From positions 1 to 53,090 of the forward strand of contig JACPPY010000037.1 in the NCBI GenBank assembly GCA_016190755.1: a DNA stretch of 53,090 nucleotides. The letters run 5' to 3'. Positions 43,094 to 50,893 of the stretch are shown here, one piece after another. Within the stretch, counting starts at the first letter, position 1. Every line of letters starts with the position of its first letter. Under the pieces are notes generated by a model, which saw only the letters and a program-made list of their open reading frames with translations, had not been told where the DNA came from and did not search any database. The position numbers and the translations under genes were made by a program. The stretch comes from Chloroflexota bacterium. GTDB lineage: Bacteria; Chloroflexota; Dehalococcoidia; JACPPY01.

Positions 43094-44104
43094 CTACTCG
43101 CCATCAATGGTGACGCCGAACCTGGCAAGTACAGGGTCAATCGGGCTGGCGACTGTGAATGTCTGGCTGCCGGCGAACAACAAGCCCACTGGCAGACGGT
43201 CGCTGGCGCTGGTTCTGGAGTCCGTCACTATCAGGGAGCCTGAATCACCGCCTCTGCTGAATTTCCCCGGCGTGACCACGATCTGTTCCACGAAGCGCGC
43301 CACACCGGAGTCATATGTCACGTTGACCGTGGCGTGTATAGCATAGACCTGCCCCTTCGTGAGGCCTGTGGTTCGGCCGAACTTCTTTACCTTCATATTG
43401 ATGGTGGCTGTCGCGGTAGTTGATTTGGGAGTGCCGTACCCGCCCGGAGGCGTGGACTTGCCAAGCATAGATGTGGCGGAGAGGGCTATTGCAGCATCTA
43501 TGGTGTTGCCGGCGGCAGTCGAGAACACGATTGGTTCAAAGGCGGAGAGTGTGCCGATATTGTCCGCCGGAGATACGCCGCCGTCGTAAGTGCCTGGCTG
43601 TATCACGGCGTCTCCCATGTTTGCCCTGTTCTCGTTCGCGTAGATGTGGTTGTTGCTCAAGGCGTAGACGTTGCCGGAGGTGTCCCTAACACGAGCCCCG
43701 ATAGTGCCCGCGGTTATTGCCGGGTGCCCGGTGGACACCCCAATCGGCACAGGGCGCGGCCAGCGGTCGCTCGGAGCGATCGTGCTTCCCACGGGCCGCG
43801 GCAATGCAGTGAACTTCCCGCTTACCTGCACTACCACAGGAACGCCGTCTAGGACGCCAGGTATTCCGCGTACGTTGCCGGTCTCTGTAAAGACGATGAC
43901 CGCCGCCCTGCCATTGCCGTTGACTCCCACGGCCGCGCCGGCAACCCCTGTTACCGCGAGCAATTCGTTCGCGTGGCGCTCCTTGGCGGCGATAGCCTGC
44001 TGTAGTCCTGGGGGCTCGTCGGAGGGTCCTGATGCCTGTATTGGCCCTCCTATCAGAGAGAGGGAAAGAATAAGGATAGCGATAAGGACAAACCACTTGC
44101 GCAT
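43094..44104 (-). CDS. Secreted trypsin-like (Nal1-type) serine protease
   Basis: 336 aa from the ATG at 44104 (GGGAGG at good spacing; the longer frame has no binding site). Signal peptide 1-24. A small alpha/beta domain occupies 41-97, and a trypsin-fold domain 125-336 has His153 (LSNNHIYA), Asp203 (TIDAAIA) and Ser288 (GGDSGS), a complete triad. The layout resembles the plant NAL1-like and bacterial trypsin-like proteins with an N-terminal recognition domain. A promoter lies 50-80 bases upstream. It is followed by a small protein that is a separate copy of its N-terminal domain. Substrate unknown; proximity to pilin genes may be incidental. Confidence 0.85.
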   Translation of the reverse strand: MRKWFVLIAILILSLSLIGGPIQASGPSDEPPGLQQAIAAKERHANELLAVTGVAGAAVGVNGNGRAAVIVFTETGNVRGIPGVLDGVPVVVQVSGKFTALPRPVGSTIAPSDRWPRPVPIGVSTGHPAITAGTIGARVRDTSGNVYALSNNHIYANENRANMGDAVIQPGTYDGGVSPADNIGTLSAFEPIVFSTAAGNTIDAAIALSATSMLGKSTPPGGYGTPKSTTATATINMKVKKFGRTTGLTKGQVYAIHATVNVTYDSGVARFVEQIVVTPGKFSRGGDSGSLIVTDSRTSASDRLPVGLLFAGSQTFTVASPIDPVLARFGVTIDGE

Positions 44105-44153
44105 ACCACGTACCTCCCTTGCCAAAGCTATCTGCTCAGGTGCCTTCACTTGT

Positions 44154-44183
44154 ATGCTAGCAACGAGTGAATGGCAGTGTCAA
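44154..44183 (-). promoter_or_regulatory. Promoter of the trypsin-like protease gene
   Basis: TTGACA (44178-44183) and TAGCAT (44154-44159) are separated by 18 bases; transcription would start near 44147, about 43 bases before the ATG at 44104. Confidence 0.55.
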
Positions 44184-44354
44184 TAGAAATATGCTGCTCT
44201 GGCGAAGCACTTTCGGACAATTCTACGCTAAGTATTTACTCGTACTGTTGGTACGAAAGGAGGAAGCTGCATGAGAGATGACGCATCATGTCTAAACTAA
44301 GGCCAAGGTGGGAAATACAAAGGCTCTATTGCAGGTAGGGAAGCTGTTCTCATC

Positions 44355-44451
44355 TGTCATTCCCCGGCTTGACAGGGGAATCCAGGTGGAGAGAGTACAG
44401 ATACCTCCTTACCTGGATTCCCCACCCAGGGGGTACCCGGCGGGAATGACA
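44355..44451. repeat. Imperfect palindromic repeat (REP/MITE-like)
   Basis: The outer arms TGTCATTCCC and GGGAATGACA and inner arms GGGGAATCCAGG and CCTGGATTCCCC can fold into one long hairpin of about 97 bases. The GTCATTCCCG...GGAATCCAGG pattern is a widespread dispersed intergenic repeat in bacteria. It lies in the gap between the protease promoter and the end of the minor pilin operon, where it may also act as a transcript end. Confidence 0.7.
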
Positions 44452-44567
44452 ATTATGTAGTTTCTCCTCGGCTTCAGCATAGTTCTCCAGCGGAATCTGG
44501 CCATTACCCCGGAGAGCGCGCCCCCATTCATCTGGGAATGAAAAAGACATTGTACGGTGATCCTGCA

Positions 44568-45548
44568 CTACGGTGAAAGCCATGTATATACGTAGACCTC
44601 GTTGGTCACGAAGGAAGAGTTGTCCGCGGACCACGGGGTGGAGTATGCGGGAGGCTCGGAGAAACCTGGGACCTGCCTCAGGTAGGCTGAAACGCTCACG
44701 CCGCTCGCCGTGGCTGTAACCATGTAATCCTTGTAGGCCTTGACATATATCCAGGTGTCGCCGGTGCCGCCGGACGGCGCAAAAGCGGTTGTCATTTTGC
44801 TCTGATTGCCGCGCGAATTGTCGAATACGATGGTATAAACGCCACCGCTGTCGTCCGTAGACGGGTCCACAGTAATGGCCTGGGTGCGGTTGTAGGTTGC
44901 AGTGCCCGGCGTGAAGCCAGTGTCCAGTATCGGGTGCTCGTTAGGCCATGCGTTGATCTGGCCGGGGGGATGTGGCTGTCCCGTTTGATTGCTCACAGGC
45001 ATGCCTGCCCATACGCCCACGCGGCTGATCCCGGAGGGGCTGTAGGCCCAGTTTATCTGTATGGTGCCGGCCTTCACGTTGTAAAGGCGCATGAGATAGG
45101 CGTAGCCTGCCGGGATCGCGGCCAGTTGCGGATGGGCCAGGCCCGGGTTAACGTAGTTCTGCTGCGTGGACGGCGCCGTTTGTCCCCCGGAGGGCAGCGA
45201 GATGGTCAACGTAGGGGTGTAATTGCTGACCGTGACCGAGGGAGAAGAGTAGCTCGTGGTGACGGTAAACGTGTCGTAGGGTTGACCGCCAATGTGTGGA
45301 GACGTCGTAGTGTATGTCGTGCCCACCGCATCGGCGCCCCTGATGAGGTCGGCGATGACCCGGTTTATCGCAGCCTCGGCGGCGTAGGTCTTCATGCGCT
45401 GCTCCCTCTCGTTCCCTCCCTTCTGGAGCATTGTAGCGACCCCAGACAACGAGATTATGAGCAATGGAACCGCCGCGGCCAGCAGTATGAGCGCCAGCGG
45501 CAAAGTCTGGCCTCTCGAATGCTTGTGTGCTTCCAGCCACTCGCTCAT
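44568..45548 (-). CDS. PilX-like minor pilin / pilus assembly protein
   Basis: 326 aa. A short basic N-terminus containing RGQTLPLALILL leads into one hydrophobic helix (about 15-38), then a conserved segment with TYAAEAAINRVIADLI and a long Thr/Ser/Gly-rich beta domain. PilX-type proteins of type IV pili have this layout. No prepilin-peptidase GF site is evident. Last of three overlapping or closely spaced genes: its ATG lies 2 bases after the preceding stop. The C-terminal part is low in similarity to anything I recognise. Confidence 0.65.
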   Translation of the reverse strand: MSEWLEAHKHSRGQTLPLALILLAAAVPLLIISLSGVATMLQKGGNEREQRMKTYAAEAAINRVIADLIRGADAVGTTYTTTSPHIGGQPYDTFTVTTSYSSPSVTVSNYTPTLTISLPSGGQTAPSTQQNYVNPGLAHPQLAAIPAGYAYLMRLYNVKAGTIQINWAYSPSGISRVGVWAGMPVSNQTGQPHPPGQINAWPNEHPILDTGFTPGTATYNRTQAITVDPSTDDSGGVYTIVFDNSRGNQSKMTTAFAPSGGTGDTWIYVKAYKDYMVTATASGVSVSAYLRQVPGFSEPPAYSTPWSADNSSFVTNEVYVYTWLSP

Positions 45549-45550
45549 GC

Positions 45551-46609
45551 TTATGGACTCGCGATAAACAGCACCTGGTTGGTGTACAGGGTAAACGAGG
45601 ACGAGGCGCCGCCGGAGACTTTCAAGTACACGACCCGAGTCGAGTTAATGTACGAGACCTTGGCCGCATCGAGCAAGAAAGAGTGCGTGGTCTCGACCAT
45701 CGATTCGCTGAACGTGAAGCCGGAGTCGGCGGTGGTTGGATAGCCGGATGCGTCCGCGACGTAGAATTGCATGCTGACGCCTGTCCGGCTCGATTTCCCC
45801 GTATACCGTACTTCGACCTGGTTTATGGTTGCGGGCGTCGCCATCGATTCGCTGTAGCTAGTCCAGGTTGCGGTCTTGGTGCCTCCGCCCTGTGTGGAGT
45901 CGACGGTGTAGAAGTTTGTATCCGCATCGCGCAGCGATAGGGCATCGCCGGAAACATAGCTACCGGAAGTGACCGTCGGTGTGGCGGCGACATAGTACGT
46001 CACCGAACCGGGTGGTGGTGGGGGTGCCGGAGCCGTTCCGGGCGGGCTTACCAGTGGTTCCGCCTCATGGCGAAGATAGGCGATCACAGTTCCCGAACGG
46101 CTGGTGTCCCCTACAGCCTGTGCCTCGAGCACCGTCGGCGTGATGGTCACTGTGACCTTGTTCTGGCCCGGCGACCAGGCAAACGCCACATCGCTTTCCT
46201 GCTGGATGTCGGTGGCCACGTGCGAGGTGTCCTGCACTACGCTATCGCGCTCTTCTCGCCTCATCAATCTCTTCGAGACGGGATCATAGTAGTAGGTCAC
46301 TTCATATGCAGGCGCGCCCGAAGCGGAGTAGTCGCGCCAGGTGAACGTGCCGTACTCAGGGCTGACGCCGGCGGTGTAGGTATCCGCTGAGCTCGCGTCC
46401 CTCGTTATCCAGTAGCGTGCAAGCTCTTGTATGTTTTCGACCGCCAGCCTGGCGTTGTCTTTTGGCGTTTGAGCGAGAGCCATGGAGACCGCCGCCGCGA
46501 GCGGGGTTACCAGGAGTCCGACAATGGCCAGGCTGATAACAACCTCTATAACGGTGAAGCCGGCGTTCGCGCTTCTGCCTTTTCCAACAAAGTGAAATGG
46601 GGCTCGCAT
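45551..46609 (-). CDS. Prepilin-type protein (PilW/PulJ-like minor pilin)
   Basis: 352 aa. The class III prepilin site is AG/FTVIEVVISL with cleavage after Gly17 and Glu22 at mature position +5. One hydrophobic helix is followed by a long beta-rich domain, with a proline-rich linker near 205. ATG start; it begins 5 bases after the previous minor pilin gene. The C-terminal half resembles a jelly-roll adhesion module, with Thr/Ser-rich strands, so it could be a tip adhesin. The prepilin peptidase is not in the window. Confidence 0.75.
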   Translation of the reverse strand: MRAPFHFVGKGRSANAGFTVIEVVISLAIVGLLVTPLAAAVSMALAQTPKDNARLAVENIQELARYWITRDASSADTYTAGVSPEYGTFTWRDYSASGAPAYEVTYYYDPVSKRLMRREERDSVVQDTSHVATDIQQESDVAFAWSPGQNKVTVTITPTVLEAQAVGDTSRSGTVIAYLRHEAEPLVSPPGTAPAPPPPPGSVTYYVAATPTVTSGSYVSGDALSLRDADTNFYTVDSTQGGGTKTATWTSYSESMATPATINQVEVRYTGKSSRTGVSMQFYVADASGYPTTADSGFTFSESMVETTHSFLLDAAKVSYINSTRVVYLKVSGGASSSFTLYTNQVLFIASP

Positions 46610-46614
46610 TGCTT

Positions 46615-47013
46615 TTACCGCCGCACCTTGTATGCATTGAGGCTCAGATTTCCCCGCACGCCGGTTGCCGTGACGGTCACTAGCTGGACCGTCTGCTGGG
46701 TCGCCGCAAGGCTCGGTGCCGGATAGGTGTAATTCACCGCGGGCGAGGCCGATACTGCAATAGAGTAGCCAGAGGGAGCAGAAATGAGTGTGTAGTTGGC
46801 GGCGTCTTCCTGGTATCCCTGACGCTGGACTTCCTCCATCTGGCTCTGCGCCAGTTCGAAGAGCACCGACCGGTCGTATGCGTGGTCGGCGTTGGTGGTG
46901 AGGGAAGACAAGCCGCCGAGTACCGCCGGTATCACCAGGGCAACCAACCCCAGGACTATCACCGCCTCAATAAGAGTATTGCCCCTCCAGCCGACATAAG
47001 ACATTAGTCGCAA
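46615..47013 (-). CDS. Prepilin-type protein (PilV/PulI-like minor pilin)
   Basis: 132 aa. The prepilin site is RG/NTLIEAVIVLGL with Gly11 at -1, Asn rather than Phe at +1, and Glu16 at +5. The hydrophobic helix covers about 13-35. The segment LFELAQSQMEEVQRQGYQ is typical of PilV/PulI minor pilins. TTG start with GGAG 7 bases upstream; an ATG three codons later is too far from it. First of the three minor-pilin genes, 68 bases after the regulator gene. Confidence 0.75.
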   Translation of the reverse strand: MRLMSYVGWRGNTLIEAVIVLGLVALVIPAVLGGLSSLTTNADHAYDRSVLFELAQSQMEEVQRQGYQEDAANYTLISAPSGYSIAVSASPAVNYTYPAPSLAATQQTVQLVTVTATGVRGNLSLNAYKVRR

Positions 47014-47081
47014 CTCAGCACTCCGCCGGCATTATATCAGGTGCCGCGCCCTCCAACAGCTAAGCTAGTTACCGAGGAAAA

Positions 47082-48479
47082 TCAGTGTGCATCAATCTTG
47101 TACCCGGCACCCCTGACGGTTACTATGAGGTCCTTCCCCCCCGGATGCTGCGCGAGCTTGCGGCGCAGGCGGTATATGCAGACGTCGACGAGGTTGCTAT
47201 GCGCAACGGCTTCATCCCCCCAGACCTCATGGAGCAATGTCGCCTGGTTGATCGTCTGCCCTGCCCTTTCCGCCAGGTAGTACAGCACCTCGAACTCTGT
47301 CGACGACAGATTAAGCAGGTTGCCGTTCACTAGCGCCTGATCCTTGGTGGGGTTGAGCGTTAGCGGGCCGCGCGTAATGGGGCGACGGCTCTGAGCCTCA
47401 CGCACATGTCCCATGCGTTCTACCGAGCTGCGCAATCCTCGAAGAAGACCGACGGCCTCGTGCTGGGCCTTTACATAACGTTCAGCTTCGGCAATAGAAG
47501 CAGATGCCAGGGGTGCGATCGAGTTTCCAATGCGCTTGGATTCGTCCGGCGCCAGACCATTTATCAGTAGATACAATGCGCCCAGCTTGTGTTCGCCGGA
47601 TACCAGGGGTATGCCAATGACGTTGGTGGACGGCAGGCTACGCGCCCAGTCGTGAAGCTCCTCCATTGGAAGTGTTAATGCGCTGCCATCCGGCCCACCA
47701 CGTTGCAGCCAGTGGCCTGCCAGCGGTTCCGCAATGCTGGCAACATCTTTGACCAGGCCCTCCCCTTCCCGAGGAAAAGCAGCCTTACCCCGAAGCTCGT
47801 GTCCGGTAGGGTCTTTCAGCAGTATGATCGCCTGCCGGGCTCCGGAGGCCCTGACAGCAGCGGCCGCGACGTCTTGAAGCATTTTGCCCGGGTCCTGATG
47901 CATCTCTTGTACCGCCCCCAGCAGCTCGCTGGCTTTCTGTTCGGTGCTCAGTGCCTCCTGCAACGCGAGGCGGGCATCTCGTTCCCGGGATCGTTGTTGT
48001 GCCAGGTATCCTGAGATGGCAGCGACGATGTACAGCAGAGGAATACGAAATGCCACCGTGGACACTACCCCGGGGTCCCAGCGTTCGAAGCTCAAGCCGA
48101 GAGATACGAACGACGCGATTGTGGCCGACGTGAGGCTTCCAGCGATGCCGAGATATACGGCGTGGTATCCAACGAGCAAAGGGAACAGTAGAAAAGCGGG
48201 GCTATCCACTCCGACGACACGCAAGGCGACGGCGGCGAGGACCCAGTCCGCGCCCATGATGCCAAACACCAGGTAGGGATGAAAGTAGCGTGGCAGGACA
48301 AGGTAGTGCAACGCAATCGTATAGGAGAGATAGCCGGCCAGCACAACAACAGGCGGCCAAAAGGAGAGGCTCGGAGAGAAGAATCGGTAGACTAGAAAAG
48401 CTACCAAGACGATGACCAGCAAACGAAGCTGGTATGTGTGCGATTCCGTCTGGCTAAGATGCTCCCTGGTGATGTTCAT
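47082..48479 (-). CDS. Membrane-bound GAF-domain winged-helix transcription regulator
   Basis: 465 aa. About five or six membrane helices occupy residues 18-165, followed by a short coiled segment (165-190), a GAF-like domain (about 190-345) and an OmpR/PhoB-type winged-helix DNA-binding domain (about 370-463, with LSSTEFEVLYYLAERAGQ and CIYRLRRKL). There is no receiver or kinase domain, so sensing and DNA binding would be in one membrane protein, as in ToxR- or CadC-like regulators but with many helices and a GAF sensor. It sits inside the pilin cluster and is a natural candidate for its regulator. The layout is uncommon. Confidence 0.8.
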   Translation of the reverse strand: MNITREHLSQTESHTYQLRLLVIVLVAFLVYRFFSPSLSFWPPVVVLAGYLSYTIALHYLVLPRYFHPYLVFGIMGADWVLAAVALRVVGVDSPAFLLFPLLVGYHAVYLGIAGSLTSATIASFVSLGLSFERWDPGVVSTVAFRIPLLYIVAAISGYLAQQRSRERDARLALQEALSTEQKASELLGAVQEMHQDPGKMLQDVAAAAVRASGARQAIILLKDPTGHELRGKAAFPREGEGLVKDVASIAEPLAGHWLQRGGPDGSALTLPMEELHDWARSLPSTNVIGIPLVSGEHKLGALYLLINGLAPDESKRIGNSIAPLASASIAEAERYVKAQHEAVGLLRGLRSSVERMGHVREAQSRRPITRGPLTLNPTKDQALVNGNLLNLSSTEFEVLYYLAERAGQTINQATLLHEVWGDEAVAHSNLVDVCIYRLRRKLAQHPGGKDLIVTVRGAGYKIDAH

Positions 48480-48535
48480 GACGTCCTATCATAACATACG
48501 GACCGGCTCCGGCAGAATAGTTGAGGCCGAATGAG

Positions 48536-48582
48536 TGAGGCGGCCAGTAAGGCTACAGCGATTAACCTTACTGGCCGCCTCA
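48536..48582. terminator. Strong stem-loop between the pilin genes and the regulator
   Basis: A perfect 17-bp stem (arms 48536-48552 and 48566-48582) has a 13-base loop, 109 bases after the stop codon of the pilin at 48691-49224. It lies just upstream of the regulator gene and separates the two transcripts. The T-rich side (CTTTCATTTT) is on the plus strand, where no gene ends. Confidence 0.7.
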
Positions 48583-48690
48583 TACCTTTCATTTTGATCA
48601 TCCTCTGGGTGACGCAGAGGGGGCCGGCAAACCTGCGGCGGCCTCCTCATTACGTCTGTTATCTCATGTGTTATCTCATGCAAGGACGCT

Positions 48691-49224
48691 TTAGGGGTAG
48701 ACGCCGGCCTGGAACCCGGTCTCGCCGGTGTCGACCACCTTGTCATCGTCGGTATCGTACCAGCCGGTAACCACTCCGCTGCTATCGATGAACCAGTAGT
48801 AGCTCCCCACCGGTGAGTTCGTGGCCCCGGTGGTCCCGGTGACCGTGGAGCTGAACTTGAAGGATTTCACCGCATCAGTGCCCTTCAGGAAGTTCCCGGT
48901 AGACAGGTCGCTGACCTTGATGATGGAGTTGGTGTCCCCGGTGTCAACGAAGTCACCATCAGCGAGGGCATCCGTGGGTGTGCCCTTCACTCCTCCGACG
49001 GTGGGCCATGCGTTGCCGACACGGTTGGCGGTGTCGGTGCGCCAGGCATCTACCGCAGCCTGGAGCACGTTCCGGTCGGCGTTAAAGGCGCGCTGCTTGC
49101 CCTGCTCGATGTAGCCGGCCACGTTGGGCACCACGATGGCGGCCAGCACGCCCAACACCGCTAGTACAATGATGAGTTCAATCAAGGTGAAGCCACGGTT
49201 ATGCTGTATTAACTTTCTATTCAA
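48691..49224 (-). CDS. Type IV pilin / pseudopilin (GspG-like)
   Basis: 177 aa. RG/FTLIELIIVLAVLGVLAAI gives cleavage after Gly11, Glu16 at +5 and a standard N-terminal helix. A calcium-type DTDDDKVVDTGETG loop near the C-terminus resembles the metal site of major pseudopilins. The TTG at 49224 (GGAGG 7 bases upstream) is preferred to a GTG eight codons earlier. Third of three pilin genes in tandem. Confidence 0.85.
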   Translation of the reverse strand: MNRKLIQHNRGFTLIELIIVLAVLGVLAAIVVPNVAGYIEQGKQRAFNADRNVLQAAVDAWRTDTANRVGNAWPTVGGVKGTPTDALADGDFVDTGDTNSIIKVSDLSTGNFLKGTDAVKSFKFSSTVTGTTGATNSPVGSYYWFIDSSGVVTGWYDTDDDKVVDTGETGFQAGVYP

Positions 49225-49300
49225 TTGAGTTCCTCCATGCTTTCTCACTATATTTAGTCCTTGTTTGCTGGCCTGGCATCTTGCTTGTGCCCGTGTCAGT

Positions 49301-49960
49301 TTAGAACACCCTCTGGTAGGTCAGTGCCGGGGTGGTGCCGGCTTCCACCTTGGTCAGACGGAATACCTGCACCGTGCGCCCTGCGGTGGCATCGCTCCCC
49401 GCCGGTATCTTCTTCAGCACCCACAGGTAGTTGTTGTAGCCGCTGCCTGAAGTGCCGGTGGTCGTGGCTGCGGCATCAGCCCCATCGGGCAATGCCGGTA
49501 TGTATCCCTTGGGGCCCAGCAGCCCGGCGCTCTCGTTGCCGAAATCAATGGCGTTGTAGGCCCCTGCGAAGGCTGCGGCGCTGGCCGCTGCCGAGGAGCC
49601 GTCCGTCTCTTGCAGGGTGACCGTGATCCCCGAGGCCGGGAACACCCTGGGGTAGGCGGTGGTCATGTTCTGCTCCGGCCATTTGGTGCTGACGATCATG
49701 GTAGCGTTGTTGGTGCCCAGTACGCTGCCGGTGGTGGTGGTCAGTGTTTCGGCCGAGGTCTGGTCGCCGTAGTAGGCGCTGACGCCGTTCTGTACCGTTG
49801 AGCCATCGTTCTTGACCTGGGAGTCCTGGCTTACCTGCTTGGTGCCGCTCACCGCGGGCACCACGATGGCCGCCAGCACGCCCATGATGGCCATAACCAC
49901 CATCAGCTCCACCAGCGTGAACCCCTTACCCGGCCTCTTGAACAAACTCCACATTTTCAT
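49301..49960 (-). CDS. Type IV pilin, tandem copy B
   Basis: 219 aa. KG/FTLVELMVVMAIMGVL places the cleavage after Gly13 with Glu18 at +5. The N-terminal 65 mature residues and the last 45 are nearly the same as in the neighbouring pilin at 49998-50657, which is also 219 aa, while the middle (about 80-165) differs. Binding site AAGGGAG. No transcription signal is seen in the 37-base gap to the upstream copy, so both are made from one promoter. The C-terminal region lacks an obvious disulphide pair. Confidence 0.87.
   Translation of the reverse strand: MKMWSLFKRPGKGFTLVELMVVMAIMGVLAAIVVPAVSGTKQVSQDSQVKNDGSTVQNGVSAYYGDQTSAETLTTTTGSVLGTNNATMIVSTKWPEQNMTTAYPRVFPASGITVTLQETDGSSAAASAAAFAGAYNAIDFGNESAGLLGPKGYIPALPDGADAAATTTGTSGSGYNNYLWVLKKIPAGSDATAGRTVQVFRLTKVEAGTTPALTYQRVF
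49758..49831. repeat. Direct repeat, copy in pilin B
   Basis: 74 bases identical to 50458-50531, offset exactly 700; near-identity continues to about 49920/50620. It covers the conserved N-terminal pilin coding region. The identity at silent sites suggests recent duplication or gene conversion. Confidence 0.85.
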
Positions 49961-49997
49961 TGTCTTCTCCCTTAATATTGCTATTCTGAGTATGGGC

Positions 49998-50657
49998 TTA
50001 GAACACCCTGTCGTAGTACAGCGTGTCGCCAGCGGCAGCCTTGGAGACCTTGGTCAGGCGGAACACCTGCACCGTGCGCCCTGCGGTGGAGTCGCTGCCG
50101 GCGGAGATCTTCTTCAGCACCCACAGGTAGTTGTGATAGTTGCCGTTGGCTGACCCGTTGGTGGCGTCCACGCCGTCGGGCTTGGAAGGAACGTAGCCCT
50201 TGGTGCCCAGCAGCCCATTGGCGGAGGTGTCGAAGTAGACCGCGGTGAACCCGTTAGCAAATTCGGTTGTGGTTATCGTGGTGCTGCCATCGGTCAGTAC
50301 CACGCTGGCCGGTGTGCCACTGGCGGTGCCAGCGGCGGTAGGAAACTCTGCGGTGTACCGGGCCGATATGCTCTGCTCCGGCCACTTGCTGCTGGTCTTC
50401 TGGCTGGTCGCTGTGCCGAGGACGTTCGGCGTGGTGGTGGTCAGCGTTTCAGCCGCTGTCTGGTCGCCGTAGTAGGCGCTGACGCCGTTCTGTACCGTTG
50501 AGCCATCGTTCTTGACCTGGGAGTCCTGGCTCACCTGCTTGGTGCCGCTGACAGCGGGCACCACGATGGCCGCCAGCACACCCATGATGGCCATGACCAC
50601 CATCAGCTCCACCAGCGTGAACCCCTTGGATCTAGTACCTTTAATAATATTGCGCAT
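49998..50657 (-). CDS. Type IV pilin, tandem copy A
   Basis: 219 aa from the ATG at 50657, which has GGAGGAG about 9 bases upstream. The frame stays open for another 60 codons, but that part lies in a structured leader and has no pilin character. KG/FTLVELMVVMAIMGVL gives cleavage after Gly12 with Glu17 at +5. The central part differs from copy B, whereas both ends are conserved (LWVLKKISAGSDSTAGR). Being first behind the promoter, it is probably the main pilin. Confidence 0.87.
   Translation of the reverse strand: MRNIIKGTRSKGFTLVELMVVMAIMGVLAAIVVPAVSGTKQVSQDSQVKNDGSTVQNGVSAYYGDQTAAETLTTTTPNVLGTATSQKTSSKWPEQSISARYTAEFPTAAGTASGTPASVVLTDGSTTITTTEFANGFTAVYFDTSANGLLGTKGYVPSKPDGVDATNGSANGNYHNYLWVLKKISAGSDSTAGRTVQVFRLTKVSKAAAGDTLYYDRVF
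50458..50531. repeat. Direct repeat, copy in pilin A
   Basis: Identical to 49758-49831 over 74 bases. See that entry for the extent and meaning of the repeat. Confidence 0.85.
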
Positions 50658-50680
50658 CTCGTATCTCCTCCTTTTTTGTC

Positions 50681-50740
50681 CCTGTCCCCCTGGACAGGCA
50701 GTTGCTTGATACCGGTGCCTAGCACCGGGTGGACCGGTAT
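50681..50740 (-). promoter_or_regulatory. Structured leader of the pilin mRNA with competing hairpins
   Basis: Three related segments can pair in two exclusive ways: ATACCGGT with ACCGGTAT (50709-50740, 8 bp) or CCGGTGC with GCACCGG around a 3-base loop (50712-50728, 7 bp). A further hairpin of 7 bp (50681-50698) stands just before the ribosome binding site. Such alternatives are typical of leaders that control translation or attenuation. No known riboswitch consensus was recognised. Confidence 0.45.
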
Positions 50741-50864
50741 TCTCATCTCTTTTGTTGTTGATGCTCGCTCTCCTCCTTTCAGACCTCAGGCCTGGCAAGC
50801 GCGGCTGGCGCATCGACCGTTTTGCTGATTCCGTCATCGGACGTGACAGCCAAATGACGGTACC

Positions 50865-50893
50865 ATTTCACCACCATTTCCACACAATGTCAA
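50865..50893 (-). promoter_or_regulatory. Promoter of the pilin genes
   Basis: TTGACA (50888-50893) and TGAAAT (50865-50870) are separated by 17 bases. Transcription would start near 50858 and give a leader of about 200 bases. Confidence 0.5.

Noticed and set aside
44271-44300. Nine-codon plus-strand frame behind a perfect AAAGGAGG
   Set aside because: Attractive binding site and a TCGTAC/GTACGA inverted repeat just upstream, but no promoter or following gene on that strand; too short to support.
49301-50657. CRISPR array from the repeated blocks
   Set aside because: Only two copies 700 bases apart, inside pilin coding sequence; no short spaced repeats or cas genes exist anywhere in the window.
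50658-50837. 60-codon N-terminal extension of pilin A
   Set aside because: Only an absence of stop codons; prepilin leaders are short, and the ATG at 50657 has an ideal binding site.
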